From assembly GCF_028649395.1 (NCBI RefSeq), contig NZ_JAQSUW010000014.1, forward strand, positions 480,315 through 544,314: a stretch of DNA of 64,000 nucleotides, in the 5' to 3' direction. The stretch comes from Pseudomonas sp. Gutcm_11s. Its GTDB lineage: Bacteria; Pseudomonadota; Gammaproteobacteria; Pseudomonadales; Pseudomonadaceae. Positions 59,780 through 64,000 of the stretch are shown here, piece after piece; within the stretch, counting starts at the first letter, position 1; the number at the start of each line of letters is the position of its first letter. A model generated the notes under the pieces. That model searched no databases. It saw only the letters and a program-made list of their open reading frames with translations, and was not told where the DNA came from. Position numbers and translations under genes: made by a program.

Positions 59780-61255
59780 TTACTTGAGGTCATGGCCGAA
59801 GCTGCTACCAGTCACGCCCAGGCTGACCGGCACCGCGCGAGCGGGCTGGTCGCCCTTGGTCTTGCCCAGCAGGTAGAAGTCCATGTCGCCCGGCTCGACG
59901 AAGCGTTCGGTGGGCAGGCGCACCAGCTTGGCGTCCACCGGCTTGGCGATGTGCGGGGTGACCAGGATCACCAGTTCGGTCTCGCCCTTGATGAACTCCT
60001 GGCTGCGGAACAGGTGACCGATCACCGCGATGTCGCCCAGTCCGGGGAAGCGGCTAACCAGGTCGCGGGTGCTCTCGTTGATCAGGCCGGCGATGGCGAT
60101 GGTCTGGCCGTCGCCCAGTTCCACGGTCGATTGCGCGCTGCGCTTGGTCAGCGACGGAATGACCTGGCCCACGCCGTCACCCAGCGGGGTCTCCAGGCCG
60201 GTGTCCAGCACCAGCGCATTGGCGTTGGAGATCTCGCTGACCTCGACGTTGAGGTTCAGGTTGATGCGCCCGGCATCCAGCACCACCGGCAGGAAGCGCA
60301 CGCCGACGCCGAACTCCTTGTATTCGATGGTGATGCCGTCGTCCTCGGTGATCGGCACCGGGAACTCGCCGCCGGAGATAAACTCGGCCTGCTGCCCGGT
60401 GAGGGTCACCAGGGTGGGTTCGGCCAACACCTTGGCCGAACCATTGTCCTTGGCCGCCTCCAGCACCACGTCAAAGAGAAAGCTACCGGAGGCGAACTGC
60501 GCCAGGAAGCCCTTGCTGTCTCGCAGCAGGCCGTTGTCGGCAATGGAGGAGCCACCGTTGAAGGAGCCGATATCCCAGTTGCCGGCCGAGCCGAGGGCCA
60601 GGAAGTTCACGCCCAGGCGCTTGACCAGATTGCGCTGCATCTCGGCCACCTTGACCTCGAGCATCACCTGCTGGCCACCGCCGACCGTCATCAGGTTGAC
60701 CACCTCCAGCGAATCGCTGGGACCGGCCTCGGCCTTCTCGCCTTCGCCCTGGGCGATGCTGGTGCTCTGGGCGGCGTAGCTCTTGGCGATCTTCATCGCC
60801 GAGTCCATCGCAGCAGCACTGCTCACCTGGCCACGCAGGACCAGGGCGCCCTGGGCGCTGAACACCTCGATATTTTCGCTGGGCAGCAGCTGGTGCAGCT
60901 TGCTCTTGAGGCCGCCCAGGTCATGCACCACGTCTAGGTCCAGGCTGTCGATCAGCTTGTTGTTGCCGTCCCACAGCAGCACGTTGGTGCTGCCCAGCGA
61001 GCGGCCCAGCAGATACAGCTGGCGCGGGCTGGTGATGAGGATGTCGGCGATCTCCGGGTTGCCCACCGAGATGCGCTTCACCGCGGCCCGGGTGCTCAAC
61101 ACCCGCGACTTGTAGATCGGCACCTGGATGCTGCCGGTATTGGCGGCCGGCATCACGCTGACCTCCGGCTGCGGCTCGGCGGCCGCCGCGGGCGGCGTCA
61201 GCAGGCCTGCCGCCAGGCAGATCAGCAGCGCGCTCATCAATCGAATGCTTTGCAT
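59780..61255 (-). CDS. rcpA: RcpA (CpaC), Flp pilus outer membrane secretin
   Basis: RcpA is 491 residues: a signal peptide (about 1-26), an N-terminal pilus-assembly secretin domain with the BON-like segment SVGNPEIADILITSPRQLYLLGRSLGSTNVLLWD, and a C-terminal secretin domain with VTLTGQQAEFISGGEFPVP and ETELVILVTPHIAKPVD. It forms the outer-membrane channel for the pilus. AAGGAGA precedes the ATG. Confidence 0.94.
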   Translation of the reverse strand: MQSIRLMSALLICLAAGLLTPPAAAAEPQPEVSVMPAANTGSIQVPIYKSRVLSTRAAVKRISVGNPEIADILITSPRQLYLLGRSLGSTNVLLWDGNNKLIDSLDLDVVHDLGGLKSKLHQLLPSENIEVFSAQGALVLRGQVSSAAAMDSAMKIAKSYAAQSTSIAQGEGEKAEAGPSDSLEVVNLMTVGGGQQVMLEVKVAEMQRNLVKRLGVNFLALGSAGNWDIGSFNGGSSIADNGLLRDSKGFLAQFASGSFLFDVVLEAAKDNGSAKVLAEPTLVTLTGQQAEFISGGEFPVPITEDDGITIEYKEFGVGVRFLPVVLDAGRINLNLNVEVSEISNANALVLDTGLETPLGDGVGQVIPSLTKRSAQSTVELGDGQTIAIAGLINESTRDLVSRFPGLGDIAVIGHLFRSQEFIKGETELVILVTPHIAKPVDAKLVRLPTERFVEPGDMDFYLLGKTKGDQPARAVPVSLGVTGSSFGHDLK

Positions 61256-61290
61256 GTCCCTCTCCTTCTAGAGGTCGCCCGCCATGCGGG

Positions 61291-62088
61291 CTAGTGCACC
61301 TTGGCCACGTTTACCGCAGTGCCGCGGATGATGGTCACCCCGGCCCCGCCGTTGCTGCGCTTGACCACCGGCTTGACCGGCACCGGAACAGGAGTCGGTG
61401 CGGTTTTCTCTGCCACCGGCGGCGGCTCCGGCCGCTTCTGGTTGTCCAGCGGGTTGCGCAGGGCCAGCTGCAGGCGCCCCTCGGCCATGGCCTTGACCAG
61501 CACCTCGGCTTCTTCGGGAGTCATTTCCAGGGTTACCGCACGCACCACCACTGGCTGGGTCTTGTCGGTGCTGGAGGTCTGGTCGACGGCCAGCACCCGC
61601 AGGTCCTCGAGGATGGTTTCGGACTGGGCATTGGCGTTGCTGGACTTCTTGGTGGCGAGCACATCGACCCGGTTGCCCGGCAGGAGGAAGCCGGCCACGC
61701 CGACCACGTCGTCCACCCGCACCGAGATCGCGCGCTTGTCGGACTCGATCAGCGAGGCCAGGGTGCTGCCGCCTAGGTGCTCGGCCAGCCTCGCGCTGCG
61801 CAGGATGTCGCCACGCAGCATGGAGAAGGTAGCGATCTTGCCAATGGCCTTCTCCGGGCTGTCGAAGGAATCGTCCGGGGCGGTGCCCTTGGGCATGCGC
61901 ACCTGCGACACGTGCTGGGCCTCGAGCATGGTGCCGAAGGGAATTTCCACCGCCGCCACCATGACGCTCTGCATGTCGTCGTCAGGGCCGGCGCTGAGCC
62001 GGTTGCTCAACCAGTTGTTGGCCATCCAGGCAGCACCCAGCCCCATGAGCAGGGACAGGACCACCAGCGTGAGAGTACGAGTACTCAT
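61291..62088 (-). CDS. rcpC: RcpC (CpaB), Flp pilus assembly protein with SAF domain
   Basis: RcpC is a 265-residue inner-membrane-anchored periplasmic protein. It has an N-terminal helix (about 5-24), an SAF domain (VMVAAVEIPFGTMLEAQHVSQVRMP, ISVRVDDVVGVAGFLLPGNRVDVLAT), and a Pro/Val-rich C-terminal segment. It belongs to the CpaB family linked to secretin function. It lies 35 bp before rcpA. Confidence 0.93.
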   Translation of the reverse strand: MSTRTLTLVVLSLLMGLGAAWMANNWLSNRLSAGPDDDMQSVMVAAVEIPFGTMLEAQHVSQVRMPKGTAPDDSFDSPEKAIGKIATFSMLRGDILRSARLAEHLGGSTLASLIESDKRAISVRVDDVVGVAGFLLPGNRVDVLATKKSSNANAQSETILEDLRVLAVDQTSSTDKTQPVVVRAVTLEMTPEEAEVLVKAMAEGRLQLALRNPLDNQKRPEPPPVAEKTAPTPVPVPVKPVVKRSNGGAGVTIIRGTAVNVAKVH

Positions 62089-62100
62089 CTCTGCATCTCC

Positions 62101-63420
62101 TCAGCCGAGAAAATCCAGCTGCACGAAATAGTTGTGCCAGGCCCACTCCAGCTCCCGTGGCGAGAGCGGGCCGGAGCCGTCCAGGTAACGCTGGCGATCC
62201 AGCGCCATACTCAGCAGGTCGCGCGGATGACAGGGCACCAGCGGCATGCCCTCCGCCTCATAAAGGCCCTGCAGCACATAGCGCAGCAACAGGGGGTCAA
62301 ACACCACGCCGAGGCGATCGCACTCCTGGTGCCAGATACGCTCGTAGTCCTCGGGCTTGAGGTAGTTGAAGTGCAGCTTGTAGCCAATGCGCCGGAGGAA
62401 GGCCTCGTCGGCCAGCTCCAGCGGATTGAGGTTGGTGGAGAACACCAGCACCAGGTCGAACGGCAGCTCGCAGTGGCGCCCGCCGCCGAGGTTGAGGAAG
62501 TCGCGCTTCTCCTCCATCGGCACTATCCAGCGGTTGAGCAACTCGGCCGGCGCCACGCGCTGGCGGCCCATGTCGTCGATGATGAACAGGCCGTTGCTGG
62601 CCTTCAGCTGCAGCGGTGCCTGGTACTGGCGGCTGTAGGGGTCATAGCGGATGTCCAGCTGCTCCATACTCAGCTCGCCGCCGGTGATCACGATCGGCCG
62701 CTTGCAGCACAGCAGGCGGCGATCGATACCCTCGTCGAGCATCAGCGGGTTCTGCTGGGTGTCCTCCAGGCTCTGGTGCACCTGGGGGTCATAGACCTCC
62801 ACCACCGACTCGTTGATGGCAATGGCATAGGGCACCCAGATGGCCTCGGCAAACAGTCGGATCAGGCGGGTGCTGATATAGGTCTTACCGGTGCCCGCCG
62901 GGCCATAGATCATGATGGCGCGGCCGGAATTCATGGCCACGCCGAGCTGGTCGAGCATGCCGTCGGTAAGCACCACGCCACTGAAGGCATTACGCATGTC
63001 GCGTGCGGTGATGCGGCCGTGGTGGATGGTCTGCACCTTGAGCAGGGAGCGGTAGGCGCTCACCGGGAACGGCGCGGCGCCCAGGTAGCCGCTGCGTTCG
63101 AAGGCATCGCGGGCGGCCACGCGGCCACGCTCGGTCAGGCCATAGCGCAGGGCCAGGCCTCCGGCCTGGCCGAGCACCTCGACCCGCCCCTGCTTGCGCA
63201 GGAACTGCAGGATCTCCTCGACCACCGCTCCGGTCAGCGCAAGACGCTCGACCAGGCGCGGCAGATCGAGCACACCGGCGTCGTGCAGATGCTTGCACAG
63301 CAGATCACCGAGGAAGTTCTCGTTGAGGCCAGTTTCGCCGATGTTTTTCGGCTGTGGCGCCAGGCGCTGCACGGCCTCGCGTTCGCTGGGGTAGGAGCCG
63401 CTGTCGCTGATCGCATACAT
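62101..63420 (-). CDS. AAA+ ATPase with N-terminal winged-helix-like region, in the Tad locus
   Basis: This 439-residue protein is not one of the standard Tad components. The N-terminal 110 residues look helical and winged-helix-like (LPRLVERLALTGAVVEEILQFLRKQGRVEVL). An AAA+ domain follows with Walker A IYGPAGTGKT (about 170-180), Walker B LFIIDDMGRQ, a sensor segment VLVFSTNLNPLELADEAFLRRI and a C-terminal lid. It looks MoxR/remodeler-like rather than a GspE secretion ATPase. GGAGGG precedes the ATG. It is in the same operon direction, between fppA and rcpC. Role unknown. Confidence 0.82.
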   Translation of the reverse strand: MYAISDSGSYPSEREAVQRLAPQPKNIGETGLNENFLGDLLCKHLHDAGVLDLPRLVERLALTGAVVEEILQFLRKQGRVEVLGQAGGLALRYGLTERGRVAARDAFERSGYLGAAPFPVSAYRSLLKVQTIHHGRITARDMRNAFSGVVLTDGMLDQLGVAMNSGRAIMIYGPAGTGKTYISTRLIRLFAEAIWVPYAIAINESVVEVYDPQVHQSLEDTQQNPLMLDEGIDRRLLCCKRPIVITGGELSMEQLDIRYDPYSRQYQAPLQLKASNGLFIIDDMGRQRVAPAELLNRWIVPMEEKRDFLNLGGGRHCELPFDLVLVFSTNLNPLELADEAFLRRIGYKLHFNYLKPEDYERIWHQECDRLGVVFDPLLLRYVLQGLYEAEGMPLVPCHPRDLLSMALDRQRYLDGSGPLSPRELEWAWHNYFVQLDFLG

Positions 63421-63432
63421 GACGTGCCCTCC

Positions 63433-63978
63433 TCAGCCAAAGGCGTATCCGAGGATCAACCAGGGATCGAAGGGCCGCCAGACCAAGGCAAGCAGCACGC
63501 CGAAGAGAATGGCGACCGAATAGGGAAAGGGTTTGCCAGCCACCTCATCCGCAGCAGGCGCGACGTGAGTGCGCGACAACAGAATCAGCCAGTAGCGCGA
63601 TAGGGTCATACCCAACTGGCCGCGAACGAGGATGATCAGCAGACCGCAGAGCGAGCCGGCGATAAGACTGAAGAAGGCCATCCACACCGCATGGGTTGGC
63701 GTCAGGAAGGCGCCGGCCATGGCCATCAGCTTTACGTCGCCGGCGGCCATGCCGCCCAGCGCATAGAGAGGGATAAACAGGCCGAAGCCGACCAGCATGC
63801 CGAGCACCAGGTTGCCGAGCCCTGCCACGCCACCGGCCAGCAGCTGCAGCGCCAGCGCCACCGCCAGCCCCGCCAGGATCAGTTGGTTGGGAATGCGGTG
63901 GCGGCGTACATCGCTCACCACCGCAATCGCCAGCAACCCCAGCAGCAACGCTGCGGTGAGCATCTGCTCCCTGGCCAT
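63433..63978 (-). CDS. TadV/FppA-type prepilin peptidase
   Basis: This 181-residue type IV prepilin peptidase (A24 family, short form without the N-methylase domain) has six membrane helices. The two catalytic Asp residues are in VVSDVRRHRIPNQL and GMAAGDVKLM. It should cleave the Flp prepilin and the TadE-like pseudopilins. The second ATG (63963) has GGGAG close by and gives a more typical hydrophobic N-terminus; both starts are possible. The gene for Flp pilin is not in the window and probably lies beyond the right edge. Confidence 0.92.
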   Translation of the reverse strand: MAREQMLTAALLLGLLAIAVVSDVRRHRIPNQLILAGLAVALALQLLAGGVAGLGNLVLGMLVGFGLFIPLYALGGMAAGDVKLMAMAGAFLTPTHAVWMAFFSLIAGSLCGLLIILVRGQLGMTLSRYWLILLSRTHVAPAADEVAGKPFPYSVAILFGVLLALVWRPFDPWLILGYAFG

Positions 63979-64000
63979 GGCTGCCGATACCCGCGTAGAT

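Overview
The window is chromosomal DNA from a gamma-proteobacterium of the genus Pseudomonas (sensu lato). The evidence is uniformly high GC, Pseudomonas-type gene content, a 244-residue Anr, and gene orders that match known Pseudomonas blocks: cco-ccoGHIS-hemN-anr-apt, dnaX-ybaB-recR, and edd-glk-gltR-gtrS-glucose ABC-porin-hexR/zwf-pgl-eda. Tandem cbb3 operons of which only the second has ccoQ, and a LamB-type porin in place of OprB in the glucose operon, suggest a P. stutzeri- or P. mendocina-like lineage rather than P. aeruginosa. The species cannot be fixed from the sequence alone.

Layout. (1) 1-14.4 kb, microaerobic respiration: the 3' end of one cbb3 oxidase operon (ccoN partial, ccoO, ccoP), a complete second operon (ccoNOQP), the assembly genes ccoG, ccoH, ccoI and ccoS, a DsbD-like membrane protein, hemN behind a near-perfect ANR-dependent promoter, a coiled-coil protein, anr and apt. 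(2) 14.4-22.5 kb, accessory genes: a Cys-rich periplasmic protein, an acyl-CoA dehydrogenase, a DUF4157/HELWH exported protein, a lipoprotein, and an iron-uptake locus (sigma factor, FecR-like anti-sigma, transducing hydroxamate-type TonB receptor, PepSY reductase) with a Fur-box candidate. (3) 22.6-31.1 kb, DNA metabolism: recR, ybaB and dnaX leftward, and the SOS mutasome imuA-imuB-dnaE2 rightward behind a perfect LexA box. (4) 31.1-48.9 kb, glucose uptake and the Entner-Doudoroff pathway: GapN-like dehydrogenase, a small ORF, eda, pgl, zwf, hexR with a HexR palindrome, hexose mutarotase, LamB-type porin, glucose ABC transporter, GtrS/GltR two-component system, glk and edd. (5) 49.1-51.4 kb: 4.5S RNA (ffs), a chemoreceptor and an HU-family protein. 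(6) 51.4-64 kb: a leftward Flp/Tad pilus locus (tadD, C, B, A, Z, two TadE-like, TadG, a small lipoprotein, rcpA, rcpC, an extra AAA+ ATPase and a prepilin peptidase). The Flp pilin itself is not in the window and probably lies just beyond the right end.

How it works together. Anr and the cbb3 cluster form a low-oxygen module: CcoI supplies copper, CcoG, CcoH and CcoS help assembly, and HemN makes heme without O2. In the sugar block, porin, binding protein and ABC transporter bring glucose in. Glk and Zwf feed 6-phosphogluconate to Edd/Eda, HexR senses the intermediate KDPG, GtrS/GltR controls uptake, and the GapN-like enzyme may convert the triose product with NADPH gain. No CRISPR array, prophage, IS element, tRNA or 16S/23S/5S rRNA was seen. 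The points most worth a second look are the extra ATPase and small lipoprotein of the Tad locus, a hexose mutarotase with Gln at the catalytic Glu position, an aldehyde dehydrogenase lacking the usual ELGG glutamate, the LamB-for-OprB swap, and the predicted leader hairpin of ffs.
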